Source: a virus. Taken from it: a DNA stretch of 31,079 nucleotides. The position numbers and the translations under genes are program-made. Below, piece after piece: positions 19,935 to 27,775 of the stretch; position 1 is the stretch's first letter, and every line of letters begins with the position of its first letter. Where the stretch lies: positions 1-31,079 of IMG/VR virus record IMGVR_UViG_3300045999_011248; one strand, 5' to 3'. Below the pieces are notes generated by a model. It worked only from the letters and a program-made list of their open reading frames with translations, did no database searches and was not told where the DNA came from.

Positions 19935-20096
19935 ATGGCACCCAAAAAACCCGGCTTGTACGCCAATATCGCCGCCAAACGCAAGCGCATCGCCGCCGGC
20001 AGCGGCGAAAAAATGCGCAAACCCGGCACTAAAGGCGCCCCCACCGCCGCTGCCTTCCGTGCAGCCGCCAAAACCGCCAAAAAACGGAGCAAATAA
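19935..20096 (+). CDS. 53-residue basic head-cluster protein
   Basis: From ATG 19935 to TAA 20094-20096, 2 nt after the previous stop. It begins MAPKKPGLYANIAAKRKRIA and contains GSGEKMRKPGTKGAPTAAAF, ending in a Lys/Arg tail. From memory this LYxNIxxKRxRI...GSGEKMR pattern is a widespread small phage protein found between terminase and portal genes, of unknown role. Strong positive charge suggests DNA or RNA contact, or a capsid interior role. Confidence 0.7.
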   Translation: MAPKKPGLYANIAAKRKRIAAGSGEKMRKPGTKGAPTAAAFRAAAKTAKKRSK

Positions 20097-20098
20097 CC

Positions 20099-20449
20099 AT
20101 GGCCGCCGTCGCTAATACCGCCATCGACCGCTTCACAAACGTGGTCGAGTTCACCGGCGGCACAATGACCGCCGTAAACGACTGGATGGAGGTACCTGCC
20201 CACTCCGGCAGCTACACCTTTGCCGCGAGCGTAACCGGCGGCGCCAACTTCCAGCTCGCCCTAGAAGCCAGCTTCAACGGCAACGGCAACTGGTTCACCA
20301 TCGACACCAGCAAAACTATCAACTCTGACGGCCAATACGTCTACTTCTACGACGGCAAAGTCGCCACAAAAGTCCGTATGCGCATCGCCTCCATTAGCTC
20401 TGGAACACCCTCACTTGTTCCTCACATTACTGTTGCATATCACGGCTAA
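20099..20449 (+). CDS. 116-residue beta-rich head-cluster protein
   Basis: ATG 20099, 2 nt after the previous stop. It is mostly beta strands with Gly/Ser/Thr turns (TNVVEFTGGTMTAVNDWMEV, then YTFAASVTGGANFQLALEAS, then YVYFYDGKVATKVRMRI). This profile suits a decoration, fibre or head-associated domain. No Cys and no known motif. Its stop overlaps the next start. The role is unknown. Confidence 0.6.
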   Translation: MAAVANTAIDRFTNVVEFTGGTMTAVNDWMEVPAHSGSYTFAASVTGGANFQLALEASFNGNGNWFTIDTSKTINSDGQYVYFYDGKVATKVRMRIASISSGTPSLVPHITVAYHG

Positions 20450-20646
20450 TGGCCATCCAAACAGTGAACGGAGGCTGTATTCACATCGAAATTGATGCTG
20501 AAGACGGCCTCACGCACGCAACATTCGTCTTCAAATCACCCCAAAACCCAGAAATCCTCGGCGGTTTCGTATCCATGCTGGCCCAAGGCATCGAAGTGCT
20601 GGTACCCATCTCCGATCCCGACGACGAGGAAGAAGACGATGATTAA
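20449..20646 (+). CDS. 65-residue acidic protein before the portal gene
   Basis: ATG 20449 overlaps the previous TAA by one base. Two short strands (HIEIDAEDGLTHATFVFKSP) and a helix (FVSMLAQGIEVLVPI) are followed by a run of Asp/Glu (DPDDEEEDDD). The acidic tail is unlike the two Lys-rich peptides two genes upstream and could bind them. That is inference. No family is recognised. Confidence 0.6.
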   Translation: MAIQTVNGGCIHIEIDAEDGLTHATFVFKSPQNPEILGGFVSMLAQGIEVLVPISDPDDEEEDDD

Positions 20647-20670
20647 GTCTCTGCCAAAATAAGTACAAAG

Positions 20671-20676
20671 TAGGAG
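20671..20676 (+). promoter_or_regulatory. Ribosome-binding site of the portal gene
   Basis: TAGGAG, 7 nt before GTG 20684. It is one of the few clear Shine-Dalgarno sequences in the window and decides the portal start. Confidence 0.6.
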
Positions 20677-20683
20677 TCAAGCC

Positions 20684-22117
20684 GTGGTCTACAGCGCCAA
20701 CATCCCCCCAACTGGAGCTGTAGTCAGCGAATCCCCCTTCGTCCGCAGCCTCGACGTCATCGCAATGATGTCCGACTGGAGCGTGATGGCTGCCGTCACC
20801 AAGGGCACAAGTTACCTCCGAGATATGAGCGAGACATATCTCCCACAGGAACCCCGTGAAGACGACGACGCCTACCAAACCCGCGTCGACCGCAGCGTCC
20901 TCAGCCCTTACACCAGCCGCCTAATCGAAACCGCCGCTGGCGCCATCCTGCGTAAACCCATCCACATCGAAGGCGACCCCTACTGGCTGGAACTCGCACA
21001 AAACATCGACGGCATCGGCTCCAACATCAACGAATACGCCCGCCGCGCACTGGTCAGCAGCCTCACCTATGGCCACAGCGCGATTTTGGTGGACTATCCC
21101 GCAGCAATGGGAGCGCGAAATCTTGCTGAGGAACGCGCCCAAGGCCGCCGCCCCTACTTCGTCCACATCGACGCCCCCCAAATCTGGGGCTGGCGCAAAG
21201 AATCCACAACCAACCGCCTCCTCCAAGTCCGAATCCACGACTACAACGTCCGCCCTGTAAACGAATTTGGCGAAGAACAGATCGAGGAGATGCGCGTCAT
21301 CTACCCCGGCCGCTACGACCTCTACACCTTGGGCCAAGAACTCGTCGAGTTCACCGCAACCGGCGGCTACAGCCTCGACGAAATCCCCCTAGTCCCCATC
21401 TATAGCAACCGCCGCGGCGTCTTGGTCTCCCAGCCCCCACTGCTGGACATTGCCAACCTCAACATCACCCACTACCAACGTCAAGCCGACCTAATCCACG
21501 CCCTCCACATCGCTGCCATGCCCACCCTCGTCTTAGAGGGCTGGGACGACACGACTGGTTCAGCAACGATGGGCGTCAACTACGCCATCGCCATGCAACC
21601 GGGCAACAAGGCGTACTACGTCCAATCCGACGCCACCAGCTTCGACGCCCAAATGCAAGAACTCCAATCCTTGGAGGGCCAAATGTCCACGCTGGGCGTC
21701 ACGAAGCTTTTTGGCCAGAAGTTTGTCGCCGAGTCTGCCGAGGCCAAGCGCATCGACCAAGCCCAAAGCAACAGCGTCCTCTCCATCATCAGCCAAGAAC
21801 TGGAAAGCGCCCTCAACCAAGCCTTCGCTTTTGCCGCCCAATACGTCGGCATCGAACCTCCCGAAATCACTATTGACCGCGACTTCGACTACTACCGCCT
21901 GATCGGCCAAGACGTCTCCGTCCTAACACAACTCAACCAAATGGGCAAAATTAGCGACGCCATGTTGTTGGAAGTCCTCCGCCGTGGCGAAGTTCTTCCT
22001 GACAACATCAACATCGAAGACGAAATGGAAGCCGCCGGTCATTCTGCTATTGAAATAGCCGAACCAGCCGAAACCGCCGAAGAACCCGATTCCCCCGAAG
22101 AATCCCCCGAGTCTTAA
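20684..22117 (+). CDS. Portal protein (DUF4055 family)
   Basis: A 477-residue protein from GTG 20684, fixed by an AGGAG 7 nt upstream. Characteristic of DUF4055 portals: RVDRSVLSPYTSRLIETAAG (67-86), AILRKP (87-92), NIDGIGSNINEYAR (107-120) and TYGHSAILVDYP. A long helical region (about 330-400) with VAESAEAKRIDQAQSNSVLS is the clip/wing-type helix part. The C-terminus is Glu/Pro-rich and probably disordered. Portals form the 12-subunit ring for DNA entry and tail attachment. Its place after terminase and before scaffold and capsid supports the call. Confidence 0.88.
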   Translation: MVYSANIPPTGAVVSESPFVRSLDVIAMMSDWSVMAAVTKGTSYLRDMSETYLPQEPREDDDAYQTRVDRSVLSPYTSRLIETAAGAILRKPIHIEGDPYWLELAQNIDGIGSNINEYARRALVSSLTYGHSAILVDYPAAMGARNLAEERAQGRRPYFVHIDAPQIWGWRKESTTNRLLQVRIHDYNVRPVNEFGEEQIEEMRVIYPGRYDLYTLGQELVEFTATGGYSLDEIPLVPIYSNRRGVLVSQPPLLDIANLNITHYQRQADLIHALHIAAMPTLVLEGWDDTTGSATMGVNYAIAMQPGNKAYYVQSDATSFDAQMQELQSLEGQMSTLGVTKLFGQKFVAESAEAKRIDQAQSNSVLSIISQELESALNQAFAFAAQYVGIEPPEITIDRDFDYYRLIGQDVSVLTQLNQMGKISDAMLLEVLRRGEVLPDNINIEDEMEAAGHSAIEIAEPAETAEEPDSPEESPES

Positions 22118-22118
22118 C

Positions 22119-22127
22119 TGCTAAAGT
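22119..22127 (+). promoter_or_regulatory. TGCTAAAGT promoter-like box
   Basis: TGCTAAAGT starts 1 nt after the portal stop, 25 nt before the scaffold start. It is one of the (T/C)GCTANNNT boxes. No -35 consensus is present. Confidence 0.35.
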
Positions 22128-22152
22128 ACATTTGTCCAAGTAATACACCATC

Positions 22153-22860
22153 GTGCCCGAAGAACAGCAAGCCCCAGTAACTCCTGTGGAGACTGGAGCA
22201 CCTCAGCCTGTGGCTGAAAGCCTGGATCTGGCCGCCCAACTCGAAGCCCTTCGTGCGAAAAACCAAGAGTTAATCGCCGAACGCCGCAAAGACCGCGAAA
22301 ACCGCGAAACTTTGCAGCGCCAACTGGAAGAAATTCGCGTTGCCCAAGAACAAGCCAAAACTGCAAAATTAGCCGAATCAGGCGAATACAAAACCCTCTG
22401 GGAAGAAGCACAAAGCACTGTTGCCCAACTCAAACAACAACTCGCCGCGAAAGAAGCCGAAGTCGATCAAATTCGCCAAGGCTTCACTCAAGAGCAAATC
22501 AAATCAGCCGCCATCGCACAACTTTCCCAAGCTGGTGCACTGGCACCCGATCAGCTGTATCGTCTATTGCAGGAGAACTTACGTGCCAAAGAAGGACAGC
22601 CTGTGGCTGTTGTCGGCGGCGTCGAAGTTCCAGTTGGTGAATACATCGCCAACCTAAAAAACCCCGGCAGCGGTTACGAGCACCATTTCGCAGCTACGAA
22701 TCGCGCCGGCATGGGTGTCACGGGTAGTGCCCGCGCCACCGCACTTCCCGGCCAAAGCAACCCTTGGTCTAAGGACAGCTGGAACCTCACCGAGCAAATG
22801 GTGATGCTTACCACTGACCCCGACAAGGCCCGACTCCTTCGGGCAGAGGCCGGCATTTAG
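22153..22860 (+). CDS. Scaffold / capsid assembly protein
   Basis: A 235-residue protein from GTG 22153. The N-terminal 20 residues are Pro/Glu/Gln-rich. Residues about 22-115 form a long charged coiled coil (LEALRAKNQELIAERRKDRE, then EEIRVAQEQAKTAKLAESGE). Residues about 118-175 hold a helix and GVEVPVGEYI, and the C-terminus has GSARATALPGQSNPWSKDSW before a final helix. This coiled-coil protein just before the capsid gene is the usual place and build of a scaffold. No serine protease motif is seen, so cleavage by a separate protease is not indicated. Confidence 0.75.
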   Translation: MPEEQQAPVTPVETGAPQPVAESLDLAAQLEALRAKNQELIAERRKDRENRETLQRQLEEIRVAQEQAKTAKLAESGEYKTLWEEAQSTVAQLKQQLAAKEAEVDQIRQGFTQEQIKSAAIAQLSQAGALAPDQLYRLLQENLRAKEGQPVAVVGGVEVPVGEYIANLKNPGSGYEHHFAATNRAGMGVTGSARATALPGQSNPWSKDSWNLTEQMVMLTTDPDKARLLRAEAGI

Positions 22861-22906
22861 CCCCTGTGGGGCACCTCCCCAACCTTGACTCCACTGGAGC
22901 TACCCA

Positions 22907-24013
22907 ATGTCTGCTTCTAATAGCAACTTCGGGGGAACTTTCCTCTCGAACCTTGTAACTCGTCCCGAGTTTCTTCAGTACACCGCTGAGGGCATCTTCG
23001 AGCAATCGAAGTGGGTCCAGAGCGGCATCATCCAGCGCAATGCTGCACTCGATGCCCGTGCCGGCGGCACCCGCGTGCGCGTGCCGTTCTTCGACCCCAT
23101 CGCCCCCACCGAAACCCAGATCCTCTCCACCTCCAGCTGGAACGGCGGCCTGGGTTATCTGACCGCCCAGAACGTCACTGCCGACGAGCAGATCATGACG
23201 ATTCTGCACCGCGGCTTCGCCTACGCGGCAGACGACCTCAGCAAGCTCGGCTCTGGTGCTGACCCCCTCAGCCATGTCCGCAACCAGCTGACCGCGGCCA
23301 TCAACAAGCTGAAAACCGCCACCCTGGCAGCCCAACTGCTGGGCCTGTTCGGCGGCATCAGCGGCGCCGGCGTACTTGGTGCCAACCAGACCAACAAATC
23401 GTTTGCTGGTGTGCCCGGTTCGATGACCGAGGCCAACTTCCTGAACGTGGCCAACGTGGTGGCTGCCAAGGCCAAGCTGGGTGAGCGAGGCGACAACCTC
23501 GACTCGATCGCCATGCACTCCAACGTGGCGTACTACCTCCAGCAAGTCGGGATGCTGACCTTCAGCACCTCTGCTCTGTCTGCCTCTGGCGCCATTGTGT
23601 GGGGCGCCGGCGGTGTGGGTGTGACCCAAACCGAGGTGCCTTTCTTCGCCGGTCTCCGCGTGGTGATCGACGACCAGCTGACCTACCTGACCGGCGGCAC
23701 TTCCACCCATGCGGTGAAGTATCCGGTCTATCTGTTCCAGAGCGGTGTTGTTTCCGAGGGAATTCAGCAGGATCTTCGCCTCGCTGCGGACCGCAACATC
23801 CTGTCGATGCAGGACATCCTGGCCGTGGATTACCACTACGGCTACCACGTGACTGGCACCAAGTGGAACGTGGCCGGCGACAACCCGACCAACGCTGCCA
23901 CCACCGGCAACCTGGCCGACACCGCCTCTTGGAGCTTGGTCTACAGCGCCGCCAAGCAAGTGCCCCTGTGCCGCCTGCTGGTCAACACCCCCTTCGATAC
24001 CACCGCCTACTGA
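22907..24013 (+). CDS. Major capsid protein
   Basis: A 368-residue protein from ATG 22907; GGAG of a CTGGAGC motif 10 nt upstream may be its ribosome site. The N-terminal part TRPEFLQYTAEGIFEQSKWV, the QSGII segment and the RVRVPFFDPI strand, then YLTAQNVTADEQIM and HRGFAYAADDLSKLGSG, match the coat family near Gp13-like major capsid proteins (HK97 fold). A DPLSHVRNQL helix and a Gly-rich middle follow. Its strong terminator and codon use fit high expression. The antisense 405-codon frame over it was rejected as a shadow. Confidence 0.88.
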   Translation: MSASNSNFGGTFLSNLVTRPEFLQYTAEGIFEQSKWVQSGIIQRNAALDARAGGTRVRVPFFDPIAPTETQILSTSSWNGGLGYLTAQNVTADEQIMTILHRGFAYAADDLSKLGSGADPLSHVRNQLTAAINKLKTATLAAQLLGLFGGISGAGVLGANQTNKSFAGVPGSMTEANFLNVANVVAAKAKLGERGDNLDSIAMHSNVAYYLQQVGMLTFSTSALSASGAIVWGAGGVGVTQTEVPFFAGLRVVIDDQLTYLTGGTSTHAVKYPVYLFQSGVVSEGIQQDLRLAADRNILSMQDILAVDYHYGYHVTGTKWNVAGDNPTNAATTGNLADTASWSLVYSAAKQVPLCRLLVNTPFDTTAY

Positions 24014-24031
24014 TCCGTCAGTCACGGCATC

Positions 24032-24064
24032 AAAAAGGCCCCCAACTCGGGGGCCTTTTCTTTT
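24032..24064. terminator. Strong bidirectional terminator after capsid gene
   Basis: GGCCCCC (24037-24043), loop AACTC, GGGGGCC (24049-24055), then TTTTCTTTT. AAAAA on the left side allows termination of the facing leftward gene as well. Confidence 0.92.
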
Positions 24065-24070
24065 ACCTAC

Positions 24071-24346
24071 TCAACCCTTAATCTCACCAATCCGAATCCT
24101 CTCCTGATACTCAAAAATTTCAGGAGCCCGCCCCACCATCTTGTACGAGTGGGTCAACAGCTCACGAAATACATGCGGACTGACCGCAAGCTCTTGCTGG
24201 ATCGCCTCGGCATCTTCACCGGCAGCAATCTTGGCGCGGATAGCCTCAGCAACCACCTCAAGCGAGCGCACCTCAGTACCCGGAGCAACCGATAGCGCCG
24301 CCTTTTCTACAGTGCCTTCAGTGCTGGAACTTTTGCGAGCAGGCAT
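24071..24346 (-). CDS. Lone antisense HTH-like protein in the head cluster
   Basis: A 91-residue protein from ATG 24346, transcribed opposite to all its neighbours. A Ser/Thr N-terminus precedes helices (EVVAEAIRAKIAAGEDAEAI, then QQELAVSPHVFRELLTHSYK) with the spacing of a helix-turn-helix, and a charged end (EYQERIRIGEIKG). It faces the capsid gene across a bidirectional terminator. Its start codon overlaps that of the divergent gene (CATG). It may be a late regulator or a recent insertion. The HTH call is tentative. Confidence 0.55.
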   Translation of the reverse strand: MPARKSSSTEGTVEKAALSVAPGTEVRSLEVVAEAIRAKIAAGEDAEAIQQELAVSPHVFRELLTHSYKMVGRAPEIFEYQERIRIGEIKG

Positions 24347-24539
24347 GGGAACCGTCCGTCTTTTCGTACTACATGATAAAACCCGTTCCTACGTTGACGT
24401 CCCTTACGGCCAACACCTAGAAGCCCAAGCGGAAATTGAAATGCAAGGCGCAGAGGTTTACCACGCTGCCCTTTTATCTTCCACACGTAATTCAAATAAA
24501 AAACGCACTGGCGCTAGACTCAAACAAAGGATGTATTAA
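24345..24539 (+). CDS. 64-residue hypothetical protein
   Basis: ATG 24345, overlapping the divergent start by two bases. It begins with strands (MGTVRLFVLHDKTRSYVDVP), has a helix (LEAQAEIEMQGAEVYHAALL) and a basic tail (KKRTGARLKQRMY). The stop is 3 nt before the next start. It is likely a small head or connector-associated protein, but no family is recognised. A longer frame from 24141 running through the antisense gene was rejected. Confidence 0.55.
   Translation: MGTVRLFVLHDKTRSYVDVPYGQHLEAQAEIEMQGAEVYHAALLSSTRNSNKKRTGARLKQRMY
24512..24520 (+). promoter_or_regulatory. CGCTAGACT promoter-like box
   Basis: CGCTAGACT, inside the end of the 64-residue gene, 22 nt before GTG 24543. TGTATTAAGCCG follows at 24533, and the identical 12-mer recurs at 26511-26522 after the box at 26503. 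This suggests a shared promoter/leader design. Confidence 0.35.
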
Positions 24540-24542
24540 GCC

Positions 24543-25073
24543 GTGCCAGCCGCCATCGACGCCACTTTGAGCGGGGCCTCGGCCAACTCATACGTGACGC
24601 TGGCTGGCGCCGACACATATTTTGAGACCGTCCCCGACAGCACCACTTGGACCAGTAAGACCGACGATCAGAAAAACCGCGCCTTGATCTCCGCCACCCG
24701 CTGGATCGACGCCCTGAGCTTCTACGGCGAGCGCTGCACTACCACCCAAGCCCTGAAGTGGCCCCGCGAGGACTACAAGATTGACGGTATCGACCTCGCC
24801 TGCACTCTGATCCCAGAGCCAATCAAAGTCGCCACCTACGAACTGGCACGTGCCCTCGCCAACGACACCGACGCCATCACCGGCACCACTGGCACAACCG
24901 GCATCTACGACCAAGTGGAGCTAGGCGAACTCAAAGTCAAATACAACAAAACCAGCCAAACCAGCGGCGTCATCAACAACGTTTTTGACGTTTACCCCTG
25001 GCTCCAGTCCTACCTAGGCCCCTACTGTATGGGCGGCGCTGCAAACTACGCCGTCCGTCTATTCCGAGGTTGA
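24543..25073 (+). CDS. Head-tail connector (gp6-like; DnaT_2-type)
   Basis: A 176-residue protein from GTG 24543. It has the features of the connector family often listed as DnaT-like: SANSYVTLAGADTYF (about 12-26), KNRALISATRWIDALSFYGE (about 43-62), ALKWPRED and PEPIKVATYELARALAND. A C-terminal strand region (ELKVKYNKTSQTSGVINNVF) follows. These proteins add below the portal to make the neck. Position right after the capsid gene and before the closure protein supports this over a replication role. Confidence 0.75.
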   Translation: MPAAIDATLSGASANSYVTLAGADTYFETVPDSTTWTSKTDDQKNRALISATRWIDALSFYGERCTTTQALKWPREDYKIDGIDLACTLIPEPIKVATYELARALANDTDAITGTTGTTGIYDQVELGELKVKYNKTSQTSGVINNVFDVYPWLQSYLGPYCMGGAANYAVRLFRG

Positions 25074-25074
25074 T

Positions 25075-25452
25075 ATGGGCCTCATTGACGACGTATTTGC
25101 CCCCGTACCCACCTCCGTCTTAGCCGACTGGGGCCAAACCATCACGTACATCAAAACCACTACACCCCGCACCTACAACCCAACCACTGGCGCAGTGACT
25201 GGCGCGGACACCAACGTCACCGTAAAAGCCGTCATCACTCGCCTAAACCCACGCGAATCCGAGGGTCTGTATCAAACAACTGACCTCAAGGTCATCATCG
25301 GTACCAGCGAGCTTGGAACGTACTATCCAACCGAAGCCGACCGCATCCAGTACACCCAAGACGGCGCCACCCGAGAAGCCAAGATCATCAACATCACGTC
25401 TTATCGCGGCGACAATCCCCTCATGCACACGCTGATTGCGAGGCCCCAGTAA
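25075..25452 (+). CDS. Head closure / head-tail joining protein
   Basis: A 125-residue protein from ATG 25075. A beta-rich fold: SVLADWGQTITYIKTTTPRT, then NVTVKAVITRLNPRESEGLY, DLKVIIGTSEL and a last EAKIINITSYRGDNPLMHTL. Length, strand order and place between the connector and the gp10-like gene match gp16/SPP1-type head closure proteins. It overlaps the next start by one base. Confidence 0.7.
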   Translation: MGLIDDVFAPVPTSVLADWGQTITYIKTTTPRTYNPTTGAVTGADTNVTVKAVITRLNPRESEGLYQTTDLKVIIGTSELGTYYPTEADRIQYTQDGATREAKIINITSYRGDNPLMHTLIARPQ

Positions 25453-26057
25453 TGGCAAAAAAAGGTTTCTGGCAAGGCGGCAAAGAACTCACAGAAGAGC
25501 TGGATCGCCTAGGTGGATCCATCGCACTCATTGGACCTACGTTGGCAGCCGAGCGCATTGTCCGAGAAGTACAGCAAGCCGGTCCAAGCTGGACCGGAAA
25601 ATTTTCAAACTCCTGGCAAATCGAAGGCCCGCAAGGTCAACTTGCTAAAGGAGACGGCCAACCCGGCGAACCTCGCCCCGTCGAATTCACATCCACCCCA
25701 TTTACCGGCCGCCAAGCTGCAGCAACACTATTCAGAACAACAGTCCTAAAAGACAAAGTCGTCTATCGAATTTCCAACTTTTCTCCTTACGCCGCCGAAG
25801 CCACCGACGAAGTACAAGGCACTTTTGCACGACCTAAAGGTGCCCCAGTTCCCCAAACTCAACTTGGTCTAAGTAAGTGGGATCCGCAAAACACAAAACG
25901 TTTACCTAATACGTATAGGGGCCAAACCGAAGGAGGCCGACCAGACGGCACTGCCAGTCGTACAGCTCCCTTGGATTGGTTAGCAACGTATGCCGCCGCC
26001 GGAATAAATCGCGCAATCAAAATAGAAATGGACGCCGCACTAAGAGGCCCCCGATGA
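25452..26057 (+). CDS. Tail completion / HK97 gp10-like protein
   Basis: A 201-residue protein from ATG 25452. GPSWTGKFSNSW (about 44-55) and later VVYRISNFSPYAAEATDEV are typical of HK97 gp10-like or minor-capsid/neck proteins that connect tail to head. The C-terminus has an Ala-rich helix (LDWLATYAAAGINRAIKIEM). The position between closure and terminator genes supports it. Third positions are more A/T-rich here than in the capsid gene. Confidence 0.65.
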   Translation: MAKKGFWQGGKELTEELDRLGGSIALIGPTLAAERIVREVQQAGPSWTGKFSNSWQIEGPQGQLAKGDGQPGEPRPVEFTSTPFTGRQAAATLFRTTVLKDKVVYRISNFSPYAAEATDEVQGTFARPKGAPVPQTQLGLSKWDPQNTKRLPNTYRGQTEGGRPDGTASRTAPLDWLATYAAAGINRAIKIEMDAALRGPR

Positions 26058-26485
26058 ATTATCAAGCAATCCGCGCCGCAATCGAAAATCCTTTACTTAG
26101 CGCATTTAGCGCACTGGTACCAGCAGTACCTGTCTACTTTGACAACATTACAGCCGTCCCACCCAACACGACTACAGAGTACGTTCGCGTCAATGTTACT
26201 TTCGGCATTACCAACGAACCCACCCTCACTTCGAGTGTTGACACAGCTCGTGGCGCAGTGGTCATTCGCATTTTTACAGAAAAAGGCAAAGGACCAGCTC
26301 GAAATCAAACCTTACTAACTACAGCCGTAAACGTACTAGAGACACTCAACAACAGCACAAAAAGCACTACAGGCGTTTACTTCAAAGTAGGCCAGATTAA
26401 CGGTCCTACGTTTTCTACTACTGAGGAATCTCCTCACTTCATGGGACGTATCGAGACTTCGTACGTAGCAACTGTGCTGTCGTAG
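26054..26485 (+). CDS. Tail terminator (DUF4128-like)
   Basis: A 143-residue protein from ATG 26054 (ATGA overlap). It begins MNYQAIRAAIENPLLSAFSA. The fold has YVRVNVTFGITNEP (about 46-59), RGAVVIRIFTEKGKG (about 69-83), a helix with LLTTAVNVLETLNN, and a final FMGRIETSYVATVLS. These are features of phage tail terminator proteins of the DUF4128/gpU-like type, which cap the tail tube. Order before the tail tube gene is as usual. Confidence 0.7.
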   Translation: MNYQAIRAAIENPLLSAFSALVPAVPVYFDNITAVPPNTTTEYVRVNVTFGITNEPTLTSSVDTARGAVVIRIFTEKGKGPARNQTLLTTAVNVLETLNNSTKSTTGVYFKVGQINGPTFSTTEESPHFMGRIETSYVATVLS

Positions 26486-26502
26486 GAAATGTTTGTGTTG
26501 GG

Positions 26503-26511
26503 CGCTAACCT
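26503..26511 (+). promoter_or_regulatory. CGCTAACCT promoter-like box before tail tube gene
   Basis: CGCTAACCT with upstream GGG is identical to 821-832 over 12 bp, and is followed by TGTATTAA. It lies 49 nt before ATG 26561. A GGGC/GCCC mini-hairpin lies between it and the start. It fits the promoter of a well-expressed tail gene. Confidence 0.4.
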
Positions 26512-26560
26512 GTATTAAGCCGGGCAGTGCCCGCCCACAAACGTCATCTTTGGTACGCCA

Positions 26561-27331
26561 ATGGCCACCACTGTTCTGTCCGGCACGTCCGGCGCCCTCT
26601 ACTACAAACCCGCCGGTACCACCGGCACGTTTGGCGAATCCGGTGTAAATATCAGCACTGACGTCATTACCGTATCTCCTTATCTGAACTTCAAAGCCGG
26701 TGATCCGGTGAAGTTCCGCGTAGTCAACAGCCAAACCGGCGGCGCTGGCACTGGCACTTTGCCTGCCCCCATTTCTGACGCCACAACGTATTACGTGCTT
26801 AGTTACGCTCCAACAACTGGTGCACTGACCGTTTCTACCGCTGCTGGTGGCACCATCCTCGCCATCACCGACGACGGCACTGCGGCTGCGCCTAACGAGT
26901 TTGAGGTGTACTACGCCGACTTCGCCGTCGTTGGCCAAGTCCGCGACTGGAGCTTTGAAATCAGTCGCGCCGAGATCGACGTAACCACCATCGGTCAAAC
27001 TCCTGGCCAGTACGTTCCCTTCCGTAGCTACATCTCCGGCTTCGGCGACGGCAGCGGCACCGCAACGGTCTACATGACCGACGAGGACGCCGCCCTGTCC
27101 AACCGCATGATCGAGGACGTGCTGCAGCGCCAGCAAAACGGTGCCGCTTTCAAGCTGTACACCGACCGTGTGTTCAGTGGCGGCACCCTGAGCGAAACCC
27201 TCAGCCGCTCGATCAGCTTTGATGCTGTGCTGACCTCCGCCAGCCTCAACATCAACCCTGACGACGCCCAATCGGTAACCGTCAACTTCCGTCCCGCCGG
27301 CACCCCAACCTTCGACTTCTCCAAGTCCTGA
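26561..27331 (+). CDS. Major tail (tube) protein
   Basis: A 256-residue protein from ATG 26561. The N-terminal 100 residues include a small beta domain with repeated Thr/Gly turns (SDATTYYVLSYAPTTGALTV). From about 120 the tube fold follows: VGQVRDWSFEISRAEIDVTT (a typical start), then FRSYISGFGDGSGTATVYMT, VFSGGTLSETLSRSISFDAV and VTVNFRPAG. Phage tail tubes share this strand order. It has its own box upstream and terminator downstream, as expected for a highly expressed tube protein. Confidence 0.85.
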   Translation: MATTVLSGTSGALYYKPAGTTGTFGESGVNISTDVITVSPYLNFKAGDPVKFRVVNSQTGGAGTGTLPAPISDATTYYVLSYAPTTGALTVSTAAGGTILAITDDGTAAAPNEFEVYYADFAVVGQVRDWSFEISRAEIDVTTIGQTPGQYVPFRSYISGFGDGSGTATVYMTDEDAALSNRMIEDVLQRQQNGAAFKLYTDRVFSGGTLSETLSRSISFDAVLTSASLNINPDDAQSVTVNFRPAGTPTFDFSKS

Positions 27332-27359
27332 TAGGCTGCTGGAGCAGTTGGATTCAGCA

Positions 27360-27385
27360 CCCCGGCCTAACCGCCGGGGTTTTTT
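27360..27385 (+). terminator. Strong intrinsic terminator after tail tube gene
   Basis: CCCCGGC (27360-27366), loop CTAACC, GCCGGGG (27373-27379), then TTTTTT (27380-27385). Confidence 0.93.
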
Positions 27386-27395
27386 ATTTCTAGTC

Positions 27396-27404
27396 CGCTA
27401 CAGT
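27396..27404 (+). promoter_or_regulatory. CGCTACAGT promoter-like box
   Basis: CGCTACAGT starts 10 nt after the terminator and 23 nt before ATG 27428 of the tail chaperone gene. It is part of the terminator-then-box pattern seen at several unit borders. Confidence 0.4.
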
Positions 27405-27427
27405 AGTCCAAGAAAGACCAGGACTTC

Positions 27428-27775
27428 ATGCCTGCCTCAATTCCAGTCCGCGCTATTGATCGCCTGCGCAAAGCAGCCAATCTGGAGCCGGTCAAAAAAC
27501 AAGTTGAACTGTCTGATGGCAGCACATTTGAAATGTGGGCGGCACCATTGACGATGGCCGAACGCGAACGCGCTCAAAAGCAAGCCAAGTCCGACGACGC
27601 CAACGCCTTCGCACTTCAACTGCTGATCGCCAAGGCACTCGACGAGAACGGCACCAAACTGTTTAACGCCGGTGAAATCGACGTCCTTAAAAACGAAGTC
27701 AAGGACAAAGACCTCCAAGCTCTGATGCTGGCGATCCTGACCGACGACGCCGAGCCTATCGACCCCAAGAACTAG
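27428..27775 (+). CDS. Tail assembly chaperone (G-type)
   Basis: A 115-residue protein from ATG 27428. It begins MPASIPVRAIDRLRKAANLE, has strand-like KKQVELSDGSTFEMWAAPLT, then a helical AERERAQKQAKSD part and a final LQALMLAILTDDAE. Length and place between tube and tape-measure genes fit the lambda gpG class. The next segment continues in the -1 frame, giving a longer GT-type protein at low frequency. These chaperones coat the tape measure during tail assembly. Confidence 0.75.
   Translation: MPASIPVRAIDRLRKAANLEPVKKQVELSDGSTFEMWAAPLTMAERERAQKQAKSDDANAFALQLLIAKALDENGTKLFNAGEIDVLKNEVKDKDLQALMLAILTDDAEPIDPKN

Noticed and set aside
22808-24025. Long leftward open frame (405 codons) opposite the capsid gene
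   Set aside because: It exactly shadows the capsid gene, is full of Gly/Val/His/Arg low-complexity stretches and has no domain. It is a codon-bias artefact.
26336-27271. Leftward open frame of 311 codons opposite the tail tube gene
   Set aside because: A shadow of the tail tube gene, with no recognisable fold and unlikely composition.
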